Part shown: positions 15,079 to 22,256 of the stretch, one piece after another | How positions within the stretch are numbered: position 1 is the first letter of the stretch | How the letters are laid out: each line of letters starts with the position of its first letter | Assembly: GCA_017936385.1 (NCBI GenBank) | Contig: JAGBFQ010000006.1 | Location: forward strand, 1 to 32,020 | Source: Rikenellaceae bacterium | Lineage (GTDB): Bacteria > Bacteroidota > Bacteroidia > Bacteroidales > Rikenellaceae | Reading direction: 5' to 3' | Length of the DNA stretch: 32,020 nucleotides | The notes under the pieces: generated by a model | Databases searched by the model: none | Told to the model about the DNA's origin: nothing | What the model saw: the letters and a program-made list of their open reading frames with translations, nothing else | Translations under genes and position numbers: made by a program

Positions 15079-16893
15079 ATGAATTTCAATAGTCCCTTTG
15101 CCCTGCCGTTCAGCATCGGTTGTGTGGTAATGTTTGCAGTCATCGCCTACAAATACGTGCGGTGGCTATATATCATGCCCGACAGCGACAAACGACAGAT
15201 TAAAGCGAATATTTTTTCACGACGTACGTGGCAGGCCGTGGGCGAATGTGTAACCGAATCGTTACTACACCGCCGCATCTTCAGAGTCAACCCCGTGCTG
15301 GGCTACATGCACATGAGCCTGGCTTTCGGTTGGTTTCTGCTTATAGCCACGGGATTCGTCGAGACGGTGGCCTACATGGGTTGGACCCCCGTACCTCTTC
15401 GCGGACACGTTTTCTTTAAGTACTACTCTCGCGAAATGCCCCACACCGAGATGTGGCAGATGGTCTTCACTCAAGTGATGGATGCACTGCTGTTGTTCGT
15501 GCTGTCGGGCGTTGCGTTGGCTTGGTGCAAGAGAGTGTACTCCAAGATGATGGGAATGCGTCGCACAACACGCCACGTATGGGGCGACCGCATAGCACTG
15601 ACCGCTCTATGGTGCATATTCCCCGCCCGCCTACTTGCCGAAAGCACAACGGCAGCTCTGTGGCACAACGGAGGCTTTCTGACCGGCACGGTAGGTTCAC
15701 TGCTGGCAAGCAGTCTGTCCGTCGAAGCGTTGCTGAGGATGGAAAATGCGGTATGGCTGTTTTATGCTCTGGCGTTGGGAGTTTTCTTCTGTGCCATGCC
15801 CTTCTCGCGCTACATGCACATATTTACGGAAGTCCCGCTCATTTTCCTGCGCCGCTGGGGGGTGACGAGCGACGACCGCCCCAAATCGTTCGACCATTTT
15901 CAATTGGAGGCCTGCTCGCGCTGCGGCATCTGTATCGACCCGTGCCAACTGCAACGCGACGCCGGAATCAACAACGTTCAGGGCGTTTACTTCCTGCGTG
16001 ACCGCCGCTACAATATGCTCTCGGCCGAGGTCGCAGACACCTGTTTGATGTGCGGACGGTGCTCCGAAAGGTGTCCCGTAGGGCTTGATATAAATAAATT
16101 GCGACAAAATTCAAGATATTCGCTCCATAATTCGCCATCTTTCCGCCGTTATGATTATCTTCGCGGTGTGGATTCGTCGGTTGGTAGTGGCAAGGTGGGC
16201 TATTTTGCCGGATGTATGACCCTGCTTTCACCTCGAATCATGCTGGCCATGGAGAAGATTTTTGACTCCGCAGGCGAGCAGGTTTGGTGGGCCGACCGCA
16301 ACGGAGGAGTTTGCTGTGGCCGACCGCTCAAACTCGCAGGCGAGATAGACGCCGCACGCGAAATGATGCGCCAAAATACGGCTTTGTTCGTCAAACACGG
16401 CATCACAACGCTGGTGACCTCGTGCCCCATCTGCCTGAAGGTGTTCCGCGAGGACTACAACCTGCCAGGCATTGAGATTCTGCACCACTCGGAGTACATA
16501 GCCCGACTTTTGGACGAAGGACGGCTGAAGGTTAAGTGCAACCAAACCGAGTACACATATCACGACCCGTGCGAGTTGGGACGTGGATGCGGAGTTTACG
16601 AGCCACCACGCCAAGTGATTCAAAGCGTTGGCCAACTGCTCGAACCCGAGGAGACGCGCAACCATGCTCTGTGTTGCGGCAGCAGTATCGCCAACACAAC
16701 CATAAGCGATGGTGCGCAACTCCGAATTGCCGAGTCTTTGGGACGTTCGCTCGAAGCCACAGGTGCCCAGAGTATTGTCACGGCGTGCCCCCTGTGCAAG
16801 AAGGCGGTCAAACGAGGAACCAAACTCCCCGTATACGACCTGGCCGAAGTTGTGGCCGACAACCTCACGGCACAGAGCCCCCAATCAGAATAA
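15079..16893 (+). CDS. Membrane HdrE/DsrM-like domain fused to HdrD-like CCG protein
   Basis: 604 residues. Residues 1-255 are a multi-span membrane domain like NarI/DsrM/HdrE (spans near 8-30, 75-97, 130-150, 172-186 and 223-256), with His78 and His247 as candidate haem ligands. A ferredoxin domain follows with C279/C282/C285/C289 and C322/C325/C328/C332. Two CCG domains come next: C379, C412-C413, C449-P-I-C452; and C498, C532-C533, C570-P-L-C573. This matches HdrED or DsrMK joined in one chain and implies electron transfer between the quinone pool and a cytoplasmic disulfide-type reaction. The ATG 15079 is used because the in-frame TTG 15058 lies inside the preceding gene. Last gene of the tight cluster. 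Confidence 0.88.
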   Translation: MNFNSPFALPFSIGCVVMFAVIAYKYVRWLYIMPDSDKRQIKANIFSRRTWQAVGECVTESLLHRRIFRVNPVLGYMHMSLAFGWFLLIATGFVETVAYMGWTPVPLRGHVFFKYYSREMPHTEMWQMVFTQVMDALLLFVLSGVALAWCKRVYSKMMGMRRTTRHVWGDRIALTALWCIFPARLLAESTTAALWHNGGFLTGTVGSLLASSLSVEALLRMENAVWLFYALALGVFFCAMPFSRYMHIFTEVPLIFLRRWGVTSDDRPKSFDHFQLEACSRCGICIDPCQLQRDAGINNVQGVYFLRDRRYNMLSAEVADTCLMCGRCSERCPVGLDINKLRQNSRYSLHNSPSFRRYDYLRGVDSSVGSGKVGYFAGCMTLLSPRIMLAMEKIFDSAGEQVWWADRNGGVCCGRPLKLAGEIDAAREMMRQNTALFVKHGITTLVTSCPICLKVFREDYNLPGIEILHHSEYIARLLDEGRLKVKCNQTEYTYHDPCELGRGCGVYEPPRQVIQSVGQLLEPEETRNHALCCGSSIANTTISDGAQLRIAESLGRSLEATGAQSIVTACPLCKKAVKRGTKLPVYDLAEVVADNLTAQSPQSE

Positions 16894-16969
16894 GACAGTG
16901 AGAGAGGTGTGTGAGGCGATAACAACAAAAACAACAGACACAGAAAAACAATAACAAACGACAACAACT

Positions 16970-17635
16970 ATGAAGTTAACCAGAAAAAACGTTATTCCTC
17001 AATGTATTGCTACGGGAATTATCTTCCAAATGCTGCTTATTGCACTGAGTGCCTATGGTTTTTCGCGTATCGAGTACCCCACTCCTGCGCGTTTCTATGC
17101 TGTCACTGCCGTTGCAATGATAGTGTTGATTGTCGGAGCGTTCATTGTAATCCGAATCAACGACGCCAAAAGCTATGTGCGTCCGACAAGATTTCGAATC
17201 GACCTGATTGTGTTGGGAGTATTGCTTTTGGCCGCCATCGGAGCCACGACAATCTACCGCTGCGAGGATAACGCTCAAAAGGCACTGTTATTGCTGGTTA
17301 CACTGGTCATGCCGTTGTACGAGGGTGTGGTTTACAGAGGCTTGATGTGGCACAAGCTCAAAAAGAAACTCAACGACAAGATGTGGGCATGGCTGGCTAT
17401 GATAGGTATCGTAACCGTCAACCAACTGTTTTATACCTATAATATTTATAGTATCATGGTGACCGCCGGCGACCAGCTGGCTGACCCGGGCAACATCGTA
17501 TTGGGAATCATCTGCTACGGCCTGGTGGTAAATGCCATTGTGGGTGGCGTTCGCGTTGGCGTCCACAACTTTACCGTCCCGGCAGTTGTTCACTCGATTA
17601 TCAACCTTGCGTTGATGTTCTTGGTGGTGTTGTAA
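16970..17635 (+). CDS. CPBP/CAAX-like integral membrane protein with degenerate motif
   Basis: 221 residues, mostly hydrophobic, about six to eight membrane spans. EGVVYRGLMW near residue 117 resembles the EExxxR motif of CPBP (CAAX protease and bacteriocin-processing) proteins, but the second Glu is Gly. The late motif VVHSIINLAL (about 204-213) matches the family H-x3-N element. Activity is therefore doubtful. It starts 76 nt after the Hdr-like fusion with no visible promoter, so it may be on the same transcript, and it is 11 nt ahead of the metal permease gene. Function unknown. Confidence 0.7.
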   Translation: MKLTRKNVIPQCIATGIIFQMLLIALSAYGFSRIEYPTPARFYAVTAVAMIVLIVGAFIVIRINDAKSYVRPTRFRIDLIVLGVLLLAAIGATTIYRCEDNAQKALLLLVTLVMPLYEGVVYRGLMWHKLKKKLNDKMWAWLAMIGIVTVNQLFYTYNIYSIMVTAGDQLADPGNIVLGIICYGLVVNAIVGGVRVGVHNFTVPAVVHSIINLALMFLVVL

Positions 17636-17646
17636 CAGATACGTTT

Positions 17647-18882
17647 ATGAACTTCCTCAACTCGTTTATCGCGCTTGTAGGCGAAATGGCGCCCTACCTG
17701 CTATTGGGATTCCTAATTGCAGGCGTTCTGCACGCCTTTGTTCCGCAGACGGTCTACTCACGACTGCTCGGACGAAATGACATGCGCTCGGTGATATGGG
17801 CAGCACTGTTTGGCGTTCCACTGCCTCTGTGCTCATGCGGAGTGATACCCACCGCGGCGTCGATGCGACGCGAAGGTGCTTCACGAGCGGCCACTGTGTC
17901 GTTTCTGATTTCAACCCCTCAGACGGGTGTGGACTCCATTGCTGCTACCGCTTCGCTGTTGGGACTACCATTTGCTGTATTGCGCCCCGTGGTGGCGTTT
18001 GTTACGGCTCTGTTTAGCGGCGGACTTGTCACACTGATGAAAGAGGATAAGAGTGCCGACCACATCGACTCGGAAGAGTGCCAATGCGAAATAAGACCTC
18101 AACCCAAAGGCTTTTGGGGTCGCACGGTGGAGGCTCTGCGCTATGGCTTTATAGACATGATTCAAGACATCGGCAAATGGCTTGTTGTGGGACTTGTGAT
18201 TGCAGGTCTAATTACGGTGTTGGTTCCCGACGGCTTCTTCACCCGACTGAACGACTATCCGATTCTTAACATGCTCGTTGTGTTGGCTATTGCCGCCCCC
18301 ATGTATCTGTGCGCCACGGGGTCGGTTCCCATCGCCGCGGCTCTGATGCTCAAAGGCTTGTCGCCCGGCGCGGCACTCGTCCTGCTGATGGCCGGCCCGG
18401 CCACCAACATGGCTGCAATCATGGTTATTGGCAAAGTATTGGGACGTCGCACCTTGGCAGTCTATCTGACAGCCATCATTGTGGGTGCAATCGGTTTCGG
18501 CTTGGGTGTCGACTACCTGCTTCCCGCCGAGTGGTTTACGGTTGCCGATGCTGGTTGCACGGCAGCGTGTCACGGTGCAACTATGCCATGGTGGAAGGTG
18601 GCTTCGAGCGTAGTATTCGCCACCCTGTTGGTGGTGGCCTTCATTCTGAGATATTGCAAGAGAACCAAAACAAATAGTGTAAGCATGGAACAAGCATACA
18701 AAATTCAAGGCATGATGTGCAACCACTGCGCGGCAAACGTTCAGAAAGCTCTGGCCTCGGTCAAAGGCGTTGAATCGGTTCGCGTAGAACTCTCCGAAGC
18801 CACAGCCTACATCACAGGTTCGGCCGACGCTACAGCCATCAAGGAGGCTATCAGCGCAGCAGGCTACCAAGTGGTGGAGTAA
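17647..18882 (+). CDS. SO_0444-type permease with C-terminal HMA metal-binding domain
   Basis: 411 residues. The permease part (1-340) has the YraQ/DUF318-type repeat signatures GVPLPLCSCGVIPTA (C62, C64) and the later AAPMYLCATGSVPIAAAL and LMAGPATNMAA, with about eight spans. A Cys-containing hydrophilic loop (EECQCE, about 141-146) joins the halves. The C-terminus (about 350-411) is an HMA/CopZ-like domain with GMMCNHCAANV, C358 and C361. Relatives of SO_0444 are annotated as Cu/Zn efflux transporters; a fused HMA domain supports handling of a soft metal such as copper. No metalloregulator is adjacent. Metal identity is inference. Confidence 0.87.
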   Translation: MNFLNSFIALVGEMAPYLLLGFLIAGVLHAFVPQTVYSRLLGRNDMRSVIWAALFGVPLPLCSCGVIPTAASMRREGASRAATVSFLISTPQTGVDSIAATASLLGLPFAVLRPVVAFVTALFSGGLVTLMKEDKSADHIDSEECQCEIRPQPKGFWGRTVEALRYGFIDMIQDIGKWLVVGLVIAGLITVLVPDGFFTRLNDYPILNMLVVLAIAAPMYLCATGSVPIAAALMLKGLSPGAALVLLMAGPATNMAAIMVIGKVLGRRTLAVYLTAIIVGAIGFGLGVDYLLPAEWFTVADAGCTAACHGATMPWWKVASSVVFATLLVVAFILRYCKRTKTNSVSMEQAYKIQGMMCNHCAANVQKALASVKGVESVRVELSEATAYITGSADATAIKEAISAAGYQVVE

Positions 18883-18941
18883 ATCCTCCCACCTAATGGT
18901 ACGCGAGAGGCAGCCCGACAAACGAAAACTTGTACGGGATG

Positions 18942-18972
18942 TTGGTTGGTTCGAAAAAAGTTTGTATATTTA
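18942..18972 (+). promoter_or_regulatory. Possible promoter of the aminotransferase gene
   Basis: TTG 18942-18944, 20 nt, TAtaTTTA 18965-18972 (last base deviates from G), 41 nt ahead of the ATG at 19014. Confidence 0.5.
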
Positions 18973-19013
18973 CAAATCCAAACTGCCCAAAGAACACTAA
19001 ACATAGACACACT

Positions 19014-20216
19014 ATGCCGCAAATTTCCGAACGGGCCGTGCTGATGCCCGCATCACCCATACGACGCCTGGCCCCACTGGCCGAAGAGGCCAAAAAGCGA
19101 GGAACAAAGGTCTACCACCTCAACATCGGACAACCCGACTTGAAGAGTCCGAAGGTGGGACTTGATGCGCTCAAACAGATTGACCGCGAAATTTTGGAGT
19201 ATAGCCCGAGCGACGGTTTCTTGTCACTGCGCGAAAAGTTGGTCGGCTACTACGACCAATACCAAATCAAACTCTCACCCGATGATATTATCGTCACCTC
19301 GGGAGGCTCCGAGGCAGTGCTTTTCGCCTTTATGTCGTGTCTGAATCCTGGTGACGAAATCATCGTTCCGGAACCCGCCTACGCCAACTATATGGCCTTT
19401 GCAATCTCGGCTGGTGCTGTAATCCGCCCCATAACATCGAGCATTGAGGACGGTTTTGCGTTGCCGTCAATCGAACGTTTCGAGGAACTGATTAACGAAC
19501 GCACCCGAGGAATCCTCATTTGCAACCCCAACAACCCCACGGGATACCTCTACACCCGCAAGGAGATGAACAACATACGCGACTTGGTCAAGAAACACGA
19601 CCTGTTCTTGTTCTCGGACGAGGTTTACCGCGAATTCATCTACACCGGCTCGCCATACATCTCGGCCTGCCACCTGGAGGGTATCGAACAAAATGTGGTG
19701 CTGATTGACTCGGTGTCGAAACGTTACTCGGAGTGCGGAATCCGAATCGGAGCACTCATCACCAAGAACCAAACCCTGCGTAATGCAGTGATGAAGTTCT
19801 GCCAAGCAAGACTCAGCCCGCCACTGCTCGGTCAAATCGTGGCCGAGGCTTCGCTCGACGCACCGCGCGAATACTCGATTCACACCTACGAGGAGTACAT
19901 CGAACGCCGCAACTGCCTGATTGACGAATTGAACAAACTGCCGGGAGTCTATTCACCCATCCCAATGGGTGCTTTCTATACGGTTGCCCGTCTGCCTATT
20001 GACAACAGCGACCGTTTCTGCGAGTGGTGTCTGAGGGAGTTCTCGTACGAGGGCGCAACCATAATGATGGCCCCCGCATCGGGATTCTACTCGGAGCCGG
20101 GACTCGGTGATAACGAAGTCCGTATCGCCTACGTACTGGAGAAACCCGAACTCAAGAAGGCCATTCAGGTGTTGGGTAAAGCTCTGGAGGCCTATCCCGG
20201 GCGCGTATCGTACTAA
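19014..20216 (+). CDS. PLP-dependent class I/II aminotransferase
   Basis: 400 residues, normal for AspC/AlaT-like fold-type I aminotransferases. Seen are the substrate motif LNIGQPDLKSP, the PLP-phosphate segment SGGSEAVL, the cofactor-ring motif CNPNNPTGYLYTRKE, SDEVYREF, and the Schiff-base Lys236 in DSVSKRYSECGIRIG. The C-terminal part has the substrate-carboxylate Arg region NEVRIAYV. The ATG 19014 was chosen; the longer in-frame start would lie upstream of the promoter. Amino acid specificity (aspartate, alanine, branched-chain or aromatic) cannot be fixed. It is followed after 39 nt by a secreted protein gene that may share its transcript. Confidence 0.9.
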   Translation: MPQISERAVLMPASPIRRLAPLAEEAKKRGTKVYHLNIGQPDLKSPKVGLDALKQIDREILEYSPSDGFLSLREKLVGYYDQYQIKLSPDDIIVTSGGSEAVLFAFMSCLNPGDEIIVPEPAYANYMAFAISAGAVIRPITSSIEDGFALPSIERFEELINERTRGILICNPNNPTGYLYTRKEMNNIRDLVKKHDLFLFSDEVYREFIYTGSPYISACHLEGIEQNVVLIDSVSKRYSECGIRIGALITKNQTLRNAVMKFCQARLSPPLLGQIVAEASLDAPREYSIHTYEEYIERRNCLIDELNKLPGVYSPIPMGAFYTVARLPIDNSDRFCEWCLREFSYEGATIMMAPASGFYSEPGLGDNEVRIAYVLEKPELKKAIQVLGKALEAYPGRVSY

Positions 20217-20255
20217 AAAAGAGAAAACAATTAATTTAAAATACAAAAAACGCTT

Positions 20256-20876
20256 ATGAAAAAATTTAGACTTCTGATTGCCATGCTCATTTTGGGCACA
20301 AGTGCTGCAACAGCTCAAATTTCGTCTTTGGACACCCTGATGACCGACTCTATTGACGAGCGCGGCATGTGGACCGAAATGTCTTACAAGAAAAAAAGCA
20401 ACGTCGAAATTAACACCAAACGTGGCTACATCACGCTGAAAAGTAAAGCAAACAAACTGACTGCCTACGATGCCAAAACTCACATCTTCACCGACTTGGA
20501 TGTAAATGAGGATTTCGAGGTTAAATGCTCGGTGGACGTTTCGGGTATCAAATCCGGCAACATGGTAGGTCTGATGTTCGACTACATGGACGACATGAAC
20601 TTCATGGTTGTAGGTTTCGACAACCGCCACGCATACTTCCAAAAATATAGCGAGGGTAAACTCGTGGGCGAAATCATCTGCGAATTCAGCGTGAAGAAAA
20701 AACGCGGCTCAATGTGGGAGCTCGCAATCTGCAACACTGACGGTCGCTTGGATTTCAAAATCAACGACGTTATCGCCTTTGATTTGCGCCACCGCGAACT
20801 CGTTTCGGGCGGAGTAGGTTTCTACACCTTCGGCAAGCAAATTGCCAAGTTCCACGACCTGACCATTCTCCAATAA
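20256..20876 (+). CDS. Secreted protein with concanavalin-like (DUF1080-like) fold, function unknown
   Basis: 206 residues. Signal peptide of about 21 residues (MKKFRLLIAMLILGTSAATA). The mature part is beta-rich: ITLKSKANKLTAYD, FEVKCSVDVSG, GLMFDYMDDMNFMVVGFDNRHAYFQK-type alternation, and GGVGFYTFGKQIAKFHDLTI at the end. This strand pattern is that of LamG/3-keto-disaccharide hydrolase-type jelly-roll domains. No catalytic residues can be named. It is closed by a strong terminator. The fold is inferred from sequence pattern only. Confidence 0.75.
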   Translation: MKKFRLLIAMLILGTSAATAQISSLDTLMTDSIDERGMWTEMSYKKKSNVEINTKRGYITLKSKANKLTAYDAKTHIFTDLDVNEDFEVKCSVDVSGIKSGNMVGLMFDYMDDMNFMVVGFDNRHAYFQKYSEGKLVGEIICEFSVKKKRGSMWELAICNTDGRLDFKINDVIAFDLRHRELVSGGVGFYTFGKQIAKFHDLTILQ

Positions 20877-20902
20877 CCCTTTTTTAACAAGGTTTTATTC
20901 AT

Positions 20903-20939
20903 GAGCGTGTCCAACAAGTTTTTGGACACGCTCTTTTTT
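20903..20939 (+). terminator. Terminator after the secreted-protein gene
   Basis: GAGCGTGTCC (20903-20912) pairs with GGACACGCTC (20924-20933), then six T. Strong. Confidence 0.92.
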
Positions 20940-21019
20940 GTCGGAAGTTGTATAGGTGGTGTAATTACACTACGTTATAATTTTGCATATAAGTACCTTA
21001 GAAAAACATCTCCTATCAC

Positions 21020-21050
21020 TTGCAAAATCCCCATATTTTTGATACATTTG
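21020..21050 (+). promoter_or_regulatory. Promoter of the small RNA candidate
   Basis: TTG 21020-21022, 20 nt, TAcaTTTG 21043-21050, followed by CAC as at other starts in this window. There is no open frame worth naming downstream before the terminator at 21186. Confidence 0.75.
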
Positions 21051-21056
21051 CACATC

Positions 21057-21229
21057 TGAAATATTGAACGATACAATCGTCGCTGAGCCTTCGTCAGGAA
21101 TCTGGAAAATTCACGTAAACAAGGAACGGTAACGACATCTATGATATGTGCCTGGTTTAAGGATGCCATTCCAACCGGCGCAATTGTGGGGGTTGCCTTT
21201 CTTTCAACTGGCTCCCCCACATTTTTTTT
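21057..21229 (+). ncRNA. Independent small RNA, candidate 6S / Bacteroidales-1 RNA
   Basis: A transcript of about 170 nt is bounded by a consensus promoter (-7 box ends at 21050) and a strong terminator: GTGGGGG (21186-21192) pairs with CCCCCAC (21214-21220), with an inner GTTG/CAAC pair, followed by eight T. No convincing protein is encoded; a short open frame from 21141 runs past the terminator. It sits next to the convergent rplT gene. From memory, the Bacteroidales-1 motif, proposed to be the phylum 6S RNA, has a similar size and neighbourhood. I could not confirm the 6S fold by eye, so the boundaries are firm but the identity is tentative. Confidence 0.6.
21185..21229 (+). terminator. 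Terminator of the small RNA
   Basis: Seven-pair G/C-rich stem extended by T21185-A21221, with an inner GTTG/CAAC pairing, then TTTTTTTT. Confidence 0.88.
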
Positions 21230-21346
21230 AGAAACCCTCCTTGTCTGTTCGTCGTGCAAGCGACAAACCGCCTCACTTCTGTGCTCGTGGCAACCCTCCT
21301 GCCAACAAAATCTAAATCACCTATCGCATTTGCCTACAATGTGCAC

Positions 21347-21383
21347 AAAAAAACGAGGACACTCCGTAAAGGAATATCCTCGT
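21347..21383 (-). terminator. Terminator of the rpmI-rplT operon
   Basis: Minus strand: ACGAGGA (21383-21377) pairs with TCCTCGT (21359-21353), extended by an inner TTCC/GGAG-like pairing, then seven T. It lies 22 nt past the rplT stop. Confidence 0.85.
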
Positions 21384-21404
21384 CGCCATTAAGAACTTAA
21401 TGTT

Positions 21405-21749
21405 CTATTTTACCTTTTTTACAATCGCTTCGAATGCCTGCGGGTTGTTCATCGCCAGGTCGGCCAAAACCTTACGGTTAAGTTGGATGCCGCTTGCGTT
21501 GAGTTTACCCATAAATTCCGAATAGGTCAAACCGTTGTTGCGAGCTGCAGCGTTGATACGTTGAATCCACAAGCTACGGAATGTTCTTTTCTTGTTTTTG
21601 CGGTCACGGTACGCGTACTGAAGACCTTTCTCGACGGTGTTTTTGGCAACCGTCCATACATTTCCCCTCGAACCAAAGTTACCTTTGGCAAGTTTTAAAA
21701 CTTTTTTTCTTCGAGCTCTTGATGCTACTGCATTTACTGAACGTGGCAT
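21405..21749 (-). CDS. rplT: Ribosomal protein L20
   Basis: 114 residues, the standard length. It begins with the basic helix region ([29 protein letters not shown]) that binds 23S rRNA. The globular end has the conserved [20 protein letters not shown]-type segment and [16 protein letters not shown]. It follows rpmI after 108 nt. That spacer contains a small hairpin (GGTTGA/TCAGCC on the minus strand, 21794-21778) that might be a leader element. Confidence 0.98.
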   Translation of the reverse strand: MPRSVNAVASRARRKKVLKLAKGNFGSRGNVWTVAKNTVEKGLQYAYRDRKNKKRTFRSLWIQRINAAARNNGLTYSEFMGKLNASGIQLNRKVLADLAMNNPQAFEAIVKKVK

Positions 21750-21857
21750 AGTTTAAAAGTTTTACGAGCGGTTAGCGGGCTGATTCTCTCAACCTCTTTG
21801 GGGCTAATTCACTCTTTGTTAATAAAAATAAGTGTTTTGTTTGCCGTATGGGGTTAA

Positions 21858-22052
21858 TTACTTAACCAACAGCAGTTTTACTTTGGCCTCATCGACCGGA
21901 GAAACGGTGCTCGAATAAGCAAGATTTCTCTTTTGTTTAATGGTTTTCTTGGTCAGGATGTGCGAGTGAAACGCGTGTTTGCGTTTGATTTTTCCTGTGC
22001 CGGTGAACGAAAAACGTTTTTTCGCTGCGGCGTTTGTTTTCATTTTTGGCAT
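21858..22052 (-). CDS. rpmI: Ribosomal protein L35
   Basis: 64 residues, standard length, beginning [20 protein letters not shown] as in all L35. It is first in the rpmI-rplT operon and has its own promoter element; infC, which precedes rpmI in many bacteria, is not next to it here. Confidence 0.98.
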   Translation of the reverse strand: MPKMKTNAAAKKRFSFTGTGKIKRKHAFHSHILTKKTIKQKRNLAYSSTVSPVDEAKVKLLLVK

Positions 22053-22084
22053 TTTTGTAAATTGTTAAAAGGTTAAACAGCCCA

Positions 22085-22117
22085 CAAAAGTAGTGATTTT
22101 TTATGAAACGGCTAAAC
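22085..22117 (-). promoter_or_regulatory. Promoter of rpmI-rplT
   Basis: Minus strand: TActTTTG (22092-22085), 33 nt ahead of the ATG. A weak -33 (GTTT, 22117-22114) lies 21 nt upstream of it. Confidence 0.6.
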
Positions 22118-22160
22118 TTTTCTCATAAAAATCACTCTTTCTCCTCTCTTTTTATAGCGA

Positions 22161-22197
22161 GAAGCCCGTCAGCCATACAGCAGACGGGCTTCCCTTT
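22161..22197 (+). terminator. Strong hairpin between ppdK and rpmI
   Basis: GAAGCCCGTC (22161-22170) and GACGGGCTTC (22183-22192) form a perfect 10-bp stem. The T-rich side (CCTTTATTTTT) is on the plus strand, but both neighbours run leftward, so for ppdK the hairpin has no T tract. It may still end ppdK transcription or protect its 3' end. Orientation uncertain. Confidence 0.6.
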
Positions 22198-22256
22198 ATT
22201 TTTCAACGCATTGAAGGCGACTCAAAACTGCGCCCACCCTCAACTTTGCGCGTCTA

